Below, piece after piece: positions 9,160 through 16,717 of a stretch of 64,000 nucleotides of DNA. The notes beneath the pieces were generated by a model. It was not told the origin of the DNA. It worked only from the letters and a program-made list of their open reading frames with translations, and made no database searches. This DNA is from Pseudomonadota bacterium. Its GTDB lineage: Bacteria; Pseudomonadota; Gammaproteobacteria; Xanthomonadales; Rhodanobacteraceae. The position numbers and the translations under genes are program-made. Location of the stretch: assembly GCA_018240565.1 (NCBI GenBank), contig JAFEFO010000045.1, forward strand, positions 1-64,000. The letters run 5' to 3'. The first letter of the stretch is position 1. Each line of letters begins with the position of its first letter.

Positions 9160-9714
9160 TCATCCCAGCTCGCCGCGTCGCGCCAGTTCAGTGTCAAACA
9201 GCGCTTCGAGTTCCGCATTGGTGCCGCGCAAGCCGGCCACGACAGCCACCGCCCAATCGAAGTATTCCTGCTTGCGCTGCATCGGCCAGTCGGGCGGTGA
9301 CGCAAGGATGTCGCGCACGTTGCAGGTCTTGTCGGCGAGCTTGATGCACTTGGCTGCATTCGACAGCTGCGGCCCATGCTCGATCTGCAAGCGCTTGCGT
9401 TCGAGCTTGGGCAGGCTTTTGTCGTCGGTCACTTCGCGCACGATGCAGGCGACGCGCGCTCCGAACGCCAGTTCCAGTTCCGCGAACGTCGTCGCGGTGT
9501 CTTCGACCGTGTCGTGCAGGATTCCCGCACAGAGTATGTCCACGTCCCTGATTCCGCCAACTGCTGCGAGCAGGTTGGCGACGGCGATCGGATGGTTTAT
9601 GTAGGGCGAAGCATCCGCGCCCTTGCGACGCTGGTCTCGGTGCTTGCGTGCGGCGAAGTCGGTGGCTTGCAGCAGCTTCAGCGCGGCGGAACCGTTACGT
9701 GACTTCTCGGTCAT
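9160..9714 (-). CDS. MESH1-type small alarmone hydrolase (HD domain)
   Basis: The 184-residue protein is a stand-alone HD hydrolase of the RelA/SpoT class that would remove the 3'-pyrophosphate from (p)ppGpp, and possibly dephosphorylate NADPH as animal MESH1 does. It aligns from end to end with what I recall of metazoan MESH1: [23 protein letters not shown], the HD motif in [26 protein letters not shown] and [11 protein letters not shown]. No synthetase domain is present. An AAGGAG lies ahead of the ATG. It is not in an operon with the Hsp70-like gene upstream (77-bp gap) and converges with the SRAP gene. Confidence 0.9.
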   Translation of the reverse strand: MTEKSRNGSAALKLLQATDFAARKHRDQRRKGADASPYINHPIAVANLLAAVGGIRDVDILCAGILHDTVEDTATTFAELELAFGARVACIVREVTDDKSLPKLERKRLQIEHGPQLSNAAKCIKLADKTCNVRDILASPPDWPMQRKQEYFDWAVAVVAGLRGTNAELEALFDTELARRGELG

Positions 9715-9791
9715 CGATGCTCCTTGTCGGTATTATCGGTTTGCCAACACCGGTGATTGGATCGGCGTGCTGCAGCGTTCGATTGCGATCG

Positions 9792-12164
9792 TCACAGGAT
9801 TTCCGGTTCGGCAGGTTGTGGATCGGCCTGCACCAGCGCCGGCAACACGCCTTCGCGCTCACCGCGTTCGCTGCGCTGGGTCAGCTTGCGGCGCGCGTCG
9901 CGGGTGCGCTCGACCATGGCCTTGTCATCGAGCGAGCGAGCGGCGGATTCGATCCAACCCAGCTCGAAGTCGTTGAGTGTTGCCAACTCCGGCGTGCCGG
10001 CGACGGCATCCTGCCATTCCAGTCGCGCCTCGTCGCGCTTGCCCATCTTCGCCAGGATATCGCCGCGCAATGCGTGATAGGCGCGACTCGACTCGTTTTG
10101 CAGTGCGACGTCCACGTCAGCCAGCGCCTGCGCCAGGCGGTCGTTCTTGTAATGCAGCAGGCCCGCGTTGAACTTCGCCGTCGACCAGTCGCCGGCCTGG
10201 TGGTAGCTGTCCAGTGCGCCGTCGCGGTCGCCGATTTTCTCGCGATAGATGCCGCGCAGATTGAACAGGTTGCGCGTCTGTCCGGATTCCTGCATCGCCA
10301 GGCCGATGAAATGCAGCGCCTTTTCGTATTCGCCGAGCGTGGCGCAGTCGCGCGCGTGCTTTTCGAAGGCCTCGCCGAAATCGGCGCGCGGGATTTCGTC
10401 GTTGCGGATCGCCTCCTCGCGCTCGAGCATGCGGCAGCGCACGACCTGGCCCGGATCGCGGTGCATGATCGGGGCGTCGAAGCGATGCACGAACGGCTCG
10501 GTATCCGGGCTGTCCATGCGCGACAGGCGCAGTTCCACGCACTGGTTGTCGTCCAGTTTCCATTCCAGCGCGAGGCGATCGTCGATCGAAACCGGCGCCG
10601 GCAGGCTCCACAGCGAACGACCGACGATGCGGTTGTTGTCGGCGACGATCTCGATGGACAACGGCACCTGATCGCGCTGGCTGTTGCGCGGCGGACGCAG
10701 CAGGGTCGGCGCCGCGGCCGCATTCGGCACGGCGTCGCCGGCGCGCAACAAGGGTACGGTTCCGGTGGTCACGCGCAGGGACAGGTCCGCACTGCATACC
10801 GGGGCGATGACAGGCTCGCCAAGTACCTGCAGGCTCAGCGCCTGCAGCGCCGCGCCACGCGCGACCGTGCCCTGCAATTCTTCGGCGTCGCCGAGCAATA
10901 CATGCTGGCTTTCCGGAAACCTCTTCTTCAGCGCCTCCTGCACCGACGGCAACAGGCTGCTCGATCCACACAGCAGGATGCCGTGGATGTCGTCGGGCTC
11001 CAGGCGTGCGCGCAGCAGCGCCTGCGCGATCGGCGCAAACATCGAGCTGCGCTGCACGTATTCGTCGCCGGCTTCCGGCGGCGGATCCGGGTCGAGGAAC
11101 GGACGCATCAGCTTGTTGAATTGCGCAAGCGACAGGCTGGGTTCGTCCAGGGATAGGATCTGGTCATTCCAGTCCACGGTCATCGCGACCGCGTGCACCG
11201 TTTCATCGTCACCGGCCTGCATGCCAGCGGCACGCAGCGCGGCGAGGCGATGGCTGAGCGCGATCTTCAGGCGCTCGGCGACTTCGAGCAATTGCGGCTC
11301 GAGCTTGCGCCGCTTGTCGTACCACGACACCGCAAACCGGTCGATGCCATTTTCGTCGATGAGCTGCGGGATCAGCACGTCATGGACGATCGCGCGATCG
11401 ATGTCGCCGCCACCGAGGCGATGGTAGCGGCTGGTGCCAACCAGGCGCGCGCCGAGCGTGCCGCCGCGCACGGCGTCGATGTGGAAGATGGCCACATCGC
11501 AGGTGCCGCCGCCGAAATCGAACACGAGGATGTTGGCGCCCTCGCGCAACAGCGCATCGGCGCGATCGGGACTGCGAAATTTCAAATCCACGAACGCGGC
11601 ATAGGGTTCGTCGATCAGGCGCACGTCTTTTGCGGACTTGGCTTCGAACGGACGCACAGCGGCGCACAGGGTTGCATAGCGCTGCGCGCCGTGGAACGAC
11701 GCCGGCACGGCGAGAACCACCGGCAGCTTTGCATTTCTGGCCAGTGGATCGACGATGCCCTCGCGCAGATGCCGCAGCAGTTGCGTGGCGATTTCCGTCG
11801 GCGTGCGGAAATCCTTGGGCGCCCGTGCGTGGGTGTAGCGCAGGCCGATCTGGTTCTTGGTTTCGTAGAACAGATTGCGCTCCGGGAACGTACCCTTCTT
11901 GCCGCGCAAAGCCAGCGCCTGCGCGCCGAATACGGCCGATCCATCCGCCGTGATGGCGACTGCCGACGGCACGGCGACGCGGCTAGTGCCATCGGATTGC
12001 GCAAAGCGCAGGCACTCGCAGCGCAGTGTTCCGGCAGCGGCATCGAAATGCGCGACCGCCACGCTGGTCTTGGTGGTGCCAAGGTCGATGCCGAGCGCCG
12101 TCGCAGACTTGCCCTTCGCGCGCAGGCGGCCAAGGAGCTGCAACTCAAGGTCGGAATGGTTCAT
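9792..12164 (-). CDS. Hsp70-family ATPase with C-terminal TPR-like repeats
   Basis: A 790-residue DnaK-related protein. The actin-type ATPase is complete: phosphate-1 loop ALGIDLGTTKTSVAV near residue 30, phosphate-2 DFGGGTCDVAIF in the middle, and adenosine motif GILLCGSSSLLPSVQ. The substrate-binding domain is divergent. The last 170 residues contain helical repeats of TPR character (AKFNAGLLHYKNDRLAQALAD; ALRGDILAKMGKRDEA), which DnaK lacks. No DnaJ or GrpE gene is adjacent. I chose the ATG at 12164 (MNHSDLELQ), preceded by GGGGGA, over an in-frame ATG 13 codons earlier. Its client is unknown; the TPR tail suggests binding of a specific partner protein. Confidence 0.88.
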   Translation of the reverse strand: MNHSDLELQLLGRLRAKGKSATALGIDLGTTKTSVAVAHFDAAAGTLRCECLRFAQSDGTSRVAVPSAVAITADGSAVFGAQALALRGKKGTFPERNLFYETKNQIGLRYTHARAPKDFRTPTEIATQLLRHLREGIVDPLARNAKLPVVLAVPASFHGAQRYATLCAAVRPFEAKSAKDVRLIDEPYAAFVDLKFRSPDRADALLREGANILVFDFGGGTCDVAIFHIDAVRGGTLGARLVGTSRYHRLGGGDIDRAIVHDVLIPQLIDENGIDRFAVSWYDKRRKLEPQLLEVAERLKIALSHRLAALRAAGMQAGDDETVHAVAMTVDWNDQILSLDEPSLSLAQFNKLMRPFLDPDPPPEAGDEYVQRSSMFAPIAQALLRARLEPDDIHGILLCGSSSLLPSVQEALKKRFPESQHVLLGDAEELQGTVARGAALQALSLQVLGEPVIAPVCSADLSLRVTTGTVPLLRAGDAVPNAAAAPTLLRPPRNSQRDQVPLSIEIVADNNRIVGRSLWSLPAPVSIDDRLALEWKLDDNQCVELRLSRMDSPDTEPFVHRFDAPIMHRDPGQVVRCRMLEREEAIRNDEIPRADFGEAFEKHARDCATLGEYEKALHFIGLAMQESGQTRNLFNLRGIYREKIGDRDGALDSYHQAGDWSTAKFNAGLLHYKNDRLAQALADVDVALQNESSRAYHALRGDILAKMGKRDEARLEWQDAVAGTPELATLNDFELGWIESAARSLDDKAMVERTRDARRKLTQRSERGEREGVLPALVQADPQPAEPEIL

Positions 12165-12295
12165 CGCAATCCCCCGATTGGCCGCGGATCGCGGCGCGCA
12201 CATTCAATCAAGGGAATGTCTCACGGGCTGCGACAGCGTCATTGCAGACTTGCGTAGTCGGCAACCGCCGACTCCCACGCAAACAGGAGACAGAC

Positions 12296-12439
12296 ATGCG
12301 CGGAGAAGACTGGCAGGTCGAATACGCGGCGGGCAAGCTGGCGCAGGTTGCAGCAGCGAAGATGAGATTTTACCTGCACGACAGCATCAGGCTCGGCAAC
12401 ATGGAGTTGTTTGACCTTGATCGAACAATTGGAGAGTGA
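12296..12439 (+). CDS. Hypothetical 47-residue protein upstream of the SGNH hydrolase
   Basis: The short ORF (MRGEDWQVEYAAGKLAQVAA to TIGE) has a good CAGGAGA ribosome binding site seven bases before its ATG. Its TGA lies directly before the start of the next gene (2-bp gap to the ATG; a GTG in the next frame overlaps it). It is hydrophilic with no signal peptide or membrane segment. I do not recognise it. The tight coupling argues that it is real and made together with the hydrolase. Confidence 0.5.
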   Translation: MRGEDWQVEYAAGKLAQVAAAKMRFYLHDSIRLGNMELFDLDRTIGE

Positions 12440-12441
12440 AA

Positions 12442-13083
12442 ATGGAACACGTCGTCTTGCTTGGCGATTCGATCTTCGACAATGCCGCCTACGTCCCCGG
12501 CGGAACGCCGGTCATCGACCAGCTTCGCCAAACGTTACCAGCGAATTGGAAGGCCACGCTGCTGGCGATCGATGGAAACGTCACCGATGACGTTCCGAGT
12601 CAGGCGAAGAAGATTCCGGCCGACGCGACGCATCTCGTCGTCAGCGCCGGCGGCAACGATGCACTCGGCGAGAGCATCATTCTGGCTGAACCGGCGCATA
12701 CCGTTGGCGATGCGCTGATCATGTTGTCGCATGTCCGCGAAGCGTTTGCAATGGCGTATCGCGCAATGCTGAAATCGGTTCTCGCATTAGGCAAGCCAAC
12801 GATCGTCTGTACGATTTACGACGCGGTGCCGGGTCTCGGCGCCGCGGAGAGCGTGGCGCTGGCCTGCTTCAACGACGTGATCTTGCGCGAGGCTTTCTCG
12901 AATGATTTGTCCGTAATCGACCTGCGCCTCGTGTGCGATCGTGCGGAAGATTATTCCGAGGTCTCACCCATTGAGCCGTCGATGGCAGGCGGCGCCAGGA
13001 TCGCGCGAGCTATCGCCGAAGTTGTGACAATGCATGATTTATCCCTACGACGCAGTGCTATCTGCGGCAAGGATCGATCATGA
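12442..13083 (+). CDS. SGNH/GDSL-family hydrolase
   Basis: The 213-residue protein starts with the GDSL block I (VVLLGDSIFDNAAY, nucleophile Ser in GDS) and carries block III as SAGGNDAL, giving the oxyanion Gly and Asn. Block V reads PIEPSMAGGARIA; the position where most members have DxxH lacks a clear His, as in a subgroup of small cytosolic SGNH proteins, so esterase activity is likely but not certain. There is no signal peptide. The ATG at 12442 is preferred to a GTG at 12436. It is co-transcribed with the 47-residue ORF just upstream. Confidence 0.8.
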   Translation: MEHVVLLGDSIFDNAAYVPGGTPVIDQLRQTLPANWKATLLAIDGNVTDDVPSQAKKIPADATHLVVSAGGNDALGESIILAEPAHTVGDALIMLSHVREAFAMAYRAMLKSVLALGKPTIVCTIYDAVPGLGAAESVALACFNDVILREAFSNDLSVIDLRLVCDRAEDYSEVSPIEPSMAGGARIARAIAEVVTMHDLSLRRSAICGKDRS

Positions 13084-13176
13084 TGCTCGGCAGACCATGC
13101 CTGCGTATTTTGCATACCTGACCTTGAGGAACGATCGCCAACACATCTGGAGCCACACCTTTGTGCGAAATGTGCC

Positions 13177-13854
13177 TCAGACAACCGGATACAGGATCTC
13201 GCCGAAATCCACGTCCGGGTTCCGCAGCATCAACTCGATGATCGCGGGGACGACCGACAGCATGATGTTCGCGCCGTCCTTGACCTGAGCGCGGTTGAGG
13301 CTGCTGTTCCAGGTTGCGCCACCGTGCACGAGTTGGTTGCGCAGCACATAGAGCCGGTCGAAGACCACGCTGAGTACGATCTCGGTGCGGCCATCGAGGA
13401 TAGCCGCTGTGGCGAGCTTGGTGCTGGCATTGAACTTGTCTTCCCACTGTCCGCTGGAATCGTGATCGCGCAGCGCCGTCCAGAACGGCTCGAACACGAA
13501 CTTGTTGGCGAGCAGCGTGCGCACGGGGCCGCTGAATTCCGAGAACAGCAACTTGGCCAGGCGCTTGTCGCTGTCCAGCGACAGCAGCTTTTGGAAAAAA
13601 GCCGCGAGTTGAACCCGCGCGTGTTCCTCAAGCCCGAACGCCCGCGCGTAGGCGGCGTTGAATGCGATCCAGAGAAAAACGAACTGCGCATCGTGGTCAT
13701 CGCGTTCCTGCTCGGCGCGTGCCAGCCAACTGATCGCACGATGGATGCGCACGCGCGTGACTTCGGCGTGACGTTCGCCATCGCGGTGCAGCAGATCCTT
13801 GAGCGCAGCAGCCTTGCCGGCTGGCCGCATTGCATTTTTCGGGTTCTTGGCCAT
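13177..13854 (-). CDS. HEPN-domain protein (Apea/MAE_28990-like), putative RNase
   Basis: The 225-residue, largely helical protein has an RNQLVHGG motif near residue 175, the R-x4-H signature of HEPN ribonucleases, preceded by a helix (VFDRLYVL) as in that fold. An FLWIAFNAAYARAFG helix in the first third also fits Apea-type HEPN proteins. Many HEPN proteins act as toxins or in phage defence, but no MNT antitoxin partner is adjacent: the neighbours are unknown small ORFs transcribed away from it. The N-terminal 25 residues are basic and Ala-rich. The start at 13854 (MAKNPKNAMRP) was preferred to the longer open frame, which lacks a ribosome binding site. Confidence 0.72.
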   Translation of the reverse strand: MAKNPKNAMRPAGKAAALKDLLHRDGERHAEVTRVRIHRAISWLARAEQERDDHDAQFVFLWIAFNAAYARAFGLEEHARVQLAAFFQKLLSLDSDKRLAKLLFSEFSGPVRTLLANKFVFEPFWTALRDHDSSGQWEDKFNASTKLATAAILDGRTEIVLSVVFDRLYVLRNQLVHGGATWNSSLNRAQVKDGANIMLSVVPAIIELMLRNPDVDFGEILYPVV

Positions 13855-13991
13855 GCGTGGATTGTACGCATCAAATTGCCGAGGTTCCGAAGGACTGCGC
13901 GAACAGGCTTCGCTGCGCGCTCGCGCCAACGCAGTCTGCGGTTGCCTCCCCAAGCCGGACGTGCCATCCGGAAGCCGTATGCCGGTCCGTG

Positions 13992-14006
13992 TCTCACGCC
14001 GTGAGA
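13992..14006. repeat. Short inverted repeat between the HEPN gene and the small-ORF cluster
   Basis: TCTCAC-GCC-GTGAGA is a perfect 6-bp dyad in the 262-bp region between the minus-strand HEPN gene and the first plus-strand small ORF. A GAAATTTCAT element follows at 14030, and the same ten bases recur at 14382. The dyad could be an operator for either divergent unit; nothing else supports this. Confidence 0.3.
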
Positions 14007-14116
14007 ATCCGCCAGTTCGGCCGCCGCAAGAAATTTCATGCAATTGGGTCGGTTGGAGTACAAAAGAAGAGAGGGTCATTTTTCCCTCGTCTTCCCGCCA
14101 CTGCCCACAGGAGCCC

Positions 14117-14383
14117 ATGAAACCGCGCCCGATACCGATTCGTCTCGCAACCGCCCACCGCGGCCACGATCACCGCGCCATGGCGCAGTTCCCTGGCGTC
14201 GACCAGCCCTTGCGCAGCGGCCGCGGTCCGGATCGCGAGTCCGCCATCGCCGCTGCCCTGCATCGCACGTGCATCTTCTACGCCGATCCTGATCTCGAGC
14301 GCGAGGTCATTCTCGCCGAGGCTCGCGGCGCCGATCTCGTGCTGCTGCTCGATGACATCACCCTGCGCCCGGTCGCGGCATGA
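14117..14383 (+). CDS. Hypothetical 88-residue protein, first of a small-ORF cluster
   Basis: MKPRPIPIRLATAHRGHDH to LRPVAA; ribosome binding site CACAGGAG six bases before the ATG. The second half (EREVILAEARGADLVLLLDD) looks like a compact alpha/beta fragment. I do not recognise a family. The stop codon lies inside the palindrome ATGAAATTTCAT (14380-14391). It may belong with the following small ORFs on the same strand, within a region that looks like an integrated island. Confidence 0.5.
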   Translation: MKPRPIPIRLATAHRGHDHRAMAQFPGVDQPLRSGRGPDRESAIAAALHRTCIFYADPDLEREVILAEARGADLVLLLDDITLRPVAA

Positions 14384-14448
14384 AATTTCATTGAAACCGG
14401 TGGTTTCGCGTATTTTGGAATTGCGGCCCTGCACCTTCGGAGGTTCAC

Positions 14449-14520
14449 ATGACACCGTTCAACCGGCTTTCCGATATTCCAAGCTGCAATGGCAGTTTCG
14501 GTGGCAGCCACCGGGATTGA
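14449..14520 (+). CDS. Possible 23-codon leader ORF
   Basis: CGGAGG five bases before an ATG opens a frame (MTPFNRLSDIPSCNGSFGGS) that ends at TGA 14518-14520, four bases before the ATG of the next ORF in another frame. The very strong ribosome binding site with such a short product suggests either a leader peptide that couples translation to the next gene or a frameshifted N-terminus of it. Amino acid content is not that of an attenuator peptide. Confidence 0.35.
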   Translation: MTPFNRLSDIPSCNGSFGGSHRD

Positions 14521-14524
14521 TGCG

Positions 14525-14746
14525 ATGGACAAGCACGATCTCGAGGTTCTTCGTGAAAGGCACGGGCTGTCCTTGCTCAAGGGCCGCCGCGAAGCATTGG
14601 AACAGGAACTGCTGCGCGCGTGCATCGGGCCCAGCAATGAAGAACTGCATCGCGTCATCGAGCGTCTTTTGCCACGCGGCAAATTGACCCTGGCCATCCG
14701 CAATGATGCGCCAGCCACCGATGCGCTGCCGCCAGACGCAGCGTAG
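14525..14746 (+). CDS. Hypothetical 73-residue protein
   Basis: The frame MDKHDLEVLRERHGLSLLKG to LPPDAA is charged and helical in its first two thirds (RREALEQELLRACIG; EELHRVIERLL). It has no good ribosome binding site of its own and may be read by coupling from the 23-codon ORF that stops just before it. An in-frame ATG at 14489 would add 12 residues. No family recognised. Confidence 0.5.
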   Translation: MDKHDLEVLRERHGLSLLKGRREALEQELLRACIGPSNEELHRVIERLLPRGKLTLAIRNDAPATDALPPDAA

Positions 14747-14779
14747 TTATCGCTATCGCAAATCCAAGGGAGATACCGA

Positions 14780-15145
14780 ATGTCTGATCCGATCACCCGT
14801 CCCACGGCCGGAATGAATTTCCAGTACCACGATGCCGCAAAGGTACAGACGCGCCTGGCCAACCTGGGCCTCACGGCCAGCCTGATCGAGGCCGAAGGGG
14901 TGCGGACGTTCCACACACCCGATGCCGTCATCGTGGCGCTGAACGAAGCCGATGTGCAGCCGCGGTCATTGCAATTCCTTTCCCGTGTGCTGGCCATGGT
15001 CAAACGCGACCATGCCTGTCGGCTGATTTCCGGCCTGCCGTTGCCGGAGCTGCCCCGCCCGCGCTTCAGCCGCCGTCGGCGCGCGCAGCGTCCGGAACAT
15101 GCGCCTGCGCGCCCTGCTTCGCCGACCCAGCAAGCCATTCGCTGA
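14780..15145 (+). CDS. Hypothetical 121-residue basic protein
   Basis: The protein starts MSDPITRPTAGMNFQYHD after AAGGGAGA. Residues 1-85 look globular (HDAAKVQTRLANLGLTASL; TPDAVIVALNEADV), and the last 35 form a very basic Arg/Pro/Ala tail (RPRFSRRRRAQRPEHAP), which could bind nucleic acid. I do not recognise the family. It sits third in the small-ORF series, 33 bp after the previous stop. Confidence 0.55.
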   Translation: MSDPITRPTAGMNFQYHDAAKVQTRLANLGLTASLIEAEGVRTFHTPDAVIVALNEADVQPRSLQFLSRVLAMVKRDHACRLISGLPLPELPRPRFSRRRRAQRPEHAPARPASPTQQAIR

Positions 15146-15175
15146 ATTCACTTTCCACGACGTTGCGGAGGAGAC

Positions 15176-15535
15176 ATGTACGAATTTGAAATGGCAGCGC
15201 GATTTTCGAGCATCGATGCGGTGTTCGAAGCCGCGCGCGAAATCGTGCCGGACCTGACCCTGGTCGAACTCGCCCGAATCGGCAGCTAGGACGCGGTATG
15301 CGAGGAATTCATCCGAGCACTGTACGAAGCCGATCGACAGTTGCCGCCACAAGAAACCGTGCGGCAGATCTGTCTGGCCGCAAGGCGGCAATTGCGTGTG
15401 GAGTCGGCGTTCCTCGCCCGACACGCAAGGTACAGGCCGGTTCACCCACGCAACGACATGGTCCAGCACGGCAATGCGTCCGGACCGTGCGTCCCGCAAT
15501 TGCGAAAACCCGGACCGGTGGTCGTGCCGCCATGA
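15176..15535 (+). pseudogene. Small ORF interrupted by an in-frame TAG codon
   Basis: A frame opens at ATG 15176 behind a strong GCGGAGGAG site (MYEFEMAARFSSIDAVFEAA), reaches TAG at 15287-15289, then stays open in the same frame to TGA 15533-15535. The part after the TAG has normal coding character (DAVCEEFIRALYEADRQLPP). The whole would be a 119-residue protein, and the simplest reading is a nonsense mutation. Alternatives are a 37-residue functional product, amber readthrough, or a sequencing error. Function unknown. Confidence 0.5.
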
Positions 15536-15603
15536 AGGCGATGTCGATGCAGATTTGCGAGGAGTCCAGCTTGAGTACCCCCAAGACGTGCTGGAATCGT
15601 GGC

Positions 15604-15879
15604 TCAGTACACCGTGTCGTGGTCGCCGACGTCGATCGGCACGATCTCGTGCTCGCGGACAATCATCTCCAGCGTGATGCGGTACGACAGGTTGATCGAT
15701 ACCGAATGCAATCCGGTCAGCTTGCCGCGAAGAGCGTGCAGCCGCAACGAAGGGTGGTGCGGGTTGGCTTGCAGCAACAGCAGTGTCTTGCGGTACTGCT
15801 CACGCACCTGCGGATGTTGCTTGAGAAAGCGCGCCGCGCGCCGGTTGTACTGGTCGGTGAAGACCAGCGCCCAGGTCAC
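15604..15879 (-). CDS. RelE/StbE-family toxin of a type II toxin-antitoxin system
   Basis: The 91-residue protein matches the RelE/StbE (YafQ-like) mRNA interferase family: TDQYNRRAARFLKQHP at the N-terminus, NPHHPSLRLHALRGKLTGLHS in the middle, INLSYRI, and the end VGDHDTVY. RelE relatives cut mRNA in the ribosome A site. It starts with GTG at 15879, which overlaps the antitoxin stop (GTGA), so translation of the toxin is coupled to that of the antitoxin, as is usual for these pairs. Confidence 0.88.
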   Translation of the reverse strand: MTWALVFTDQYNRRAARFLKQHPQVREQYRKTLLLLQANPHHPSLRLHALRGKLTGLHSVSINLSYRITLEMIVREHEIVPIDVGDHDTVY

Positions 15880-16130
15880 AGCTTTGCCAGCCGTTTGAGG
15901 TGCGCTTCCACGGACTCCCTGACGAAGCGGCCAGCAGCGACGTCCGCCTGGCTTTCGGCCAGCGCTGCGGTCAGCTCGCACTCGCGCAGGTACTGGTAAT
16001 GTTTGATGTCCATCACCACGAAGCGATCTTTTCCACGCACCGACACCGTGGCTTCCGGCGACTTCGCCAGCGCGCGTGTGATCGCAGAAACGCCCTCAGT
16101 CTTCAAGTTGTTGGCGCTGATGTTGCCCAT
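15876..16130 (-). CDS. Phd/YefM-like antitoxin
   Basis: The 84-residue protein (MGNISANNLKTEGVSAITRA, then SVRGKDRFVVMDIKHYQYLRE) has the Phd/YefM-type N-terminal DNA-binding half and an acidic helical C-terminal half (ECELTAALAESQADVAAG) that would wrap the toxin. The frame is open to 16190, but the ATG at 16130 matches the usual start of this family. It precedes the RelE-like toxin and shares an overlapping stop/start with it. The palindrome 29 bp upstream is the likely autoregulatory site. Confidence 0.85.
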   Translation of the reverse strand: MGNISANNLKTEGVSAITRALAKSPEATVSVRGKDRFVVMDIKHYQYLRECELTAALAESQADVAAGRFVRESVEAHLKRLAKL

Positions 16131-16158
16131 GTAAGCCGCTCCATACGGTCGTACTTCG

Positions 16159-16182
16159 AATCGTATCATCAAGCATACGATT
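16159..16182 (-). promoter_or_regulatory. Operator of the toxin-antitoxin operon
   Basis: AATCGTAT-N8-ATACGATT is a perfect 8-bp inverted repeat 29 bp upstream of the antitoxin ATG. Phd/YefM antitoxins bind such palindromes and repress their own operon, more tightly when complexed with toxin. I did not find this repeat elsewhere in the window. Confidence 0.7.
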
Positions 16183-16190
16183 TGTCGCAC

Positions 16191-16624
16191 GATCTATACT
16201 CAGATTGCGGCTGCCGCGCGTGCATCGGTTTTGCCGTTGTCAGAATGCGTGGTCAGGACACGTTACAACCTTTACCAGACTTGACATCCTTGTGATTCGG
16301 GACGATGCTGCCAACCGCAGCAGTCGTCTTCTTGGATTGTCTGCACGCGCCCTAGCTAAGCGCGTTTTGCTCCGCCACGCCGAAGCGTCCGGCCGCTTTG
16401 ATCGAGGGTACTCCGCGCGTGCGGAGACTGCCGGACGAAGAACGGCCTGCGTTATGCGTCGGGCCGTTTTCGTTCTTGGCCTCTCGAGGCAGCGACCTCA
16501 CGGGTCCGTGTGTCCTGGTTCAAGTGCTACGCAACTGCTACGCAGCGGATGCACAGTACCGCAATCTTTCGTCACGTCATTGGCCTGTGCGTTTCCGCAA
16601 GTCGCTGTTTCGCTGGATTCTTGG
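16191..16624. other. Gene-free stretch inside the putative island end
   Basis: No open frame here has a credible start and family. It contains a hairpin with a T-rich flank (16441-16475) and ends at the tRNA-Val fragment. Loss of coding content is what one expects at the outer end of an integrated element. Confidence 0.5.
16441..16475 (+). terminator. Possible intrinsic terminator
   Basis: AACGGCC and GGCCGTT (16441-16447, 16462-16468) form a 7-bp stem with a 14-nt loop, followed by TTCGTTCTT on the plus strand. The T-tract is interrupted, and no plus-strand gene ends close by, so the role is unsure. Confidence 0.35.
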
Positions 16625-16673
16625 CACCTTGACATGGTGGGGGTCACAGGTTCGATCCCTGTACTGCCCACCA
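16625..16673 (+). other. 3' half of tRNA-Val(GAC): probable attachment-site remnant
   Basis: The 49 nt contain the anticodon arm (CACC-TTGACAT-GGTG, anticodon GAC at 16631-16633), a variable loop, a T arm (ACAGG-TTCGATC-CCTGT), the 3' acceptor strand ACTGCCC, the discriminator A and an encoded CCA. The matching 5' half (acceptor strand, D arm) is absent: identity stops at position 28 of the tRNA, inside the anticodon stem. Integrases of genomic islands often recombine within tRNA 3' halves, leaving the intact tRNA at one end and such a fragment at the other. From its orientation the island would lie to the left. It is not a functional tRNA. Confidence 0.8.
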
Positions 16674-16717
16674 ATTCCGGCTAAGATACCCGCGTCGTTC
16701 CTGGCGAAACCTTGCCG

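Noticed and set aside
15298..15999. 233-codon plus-strand frame over the toxin gene
   Set aside because: It is antisense to the RelE-like toxin and antitoxin, which have overlapping start/stop and an upstream operator.
16625..16673. Functional tRNA-Val gene
   Set aside because: The D arm and 5' acceptor strand are missing, so no cloverleaf can form.
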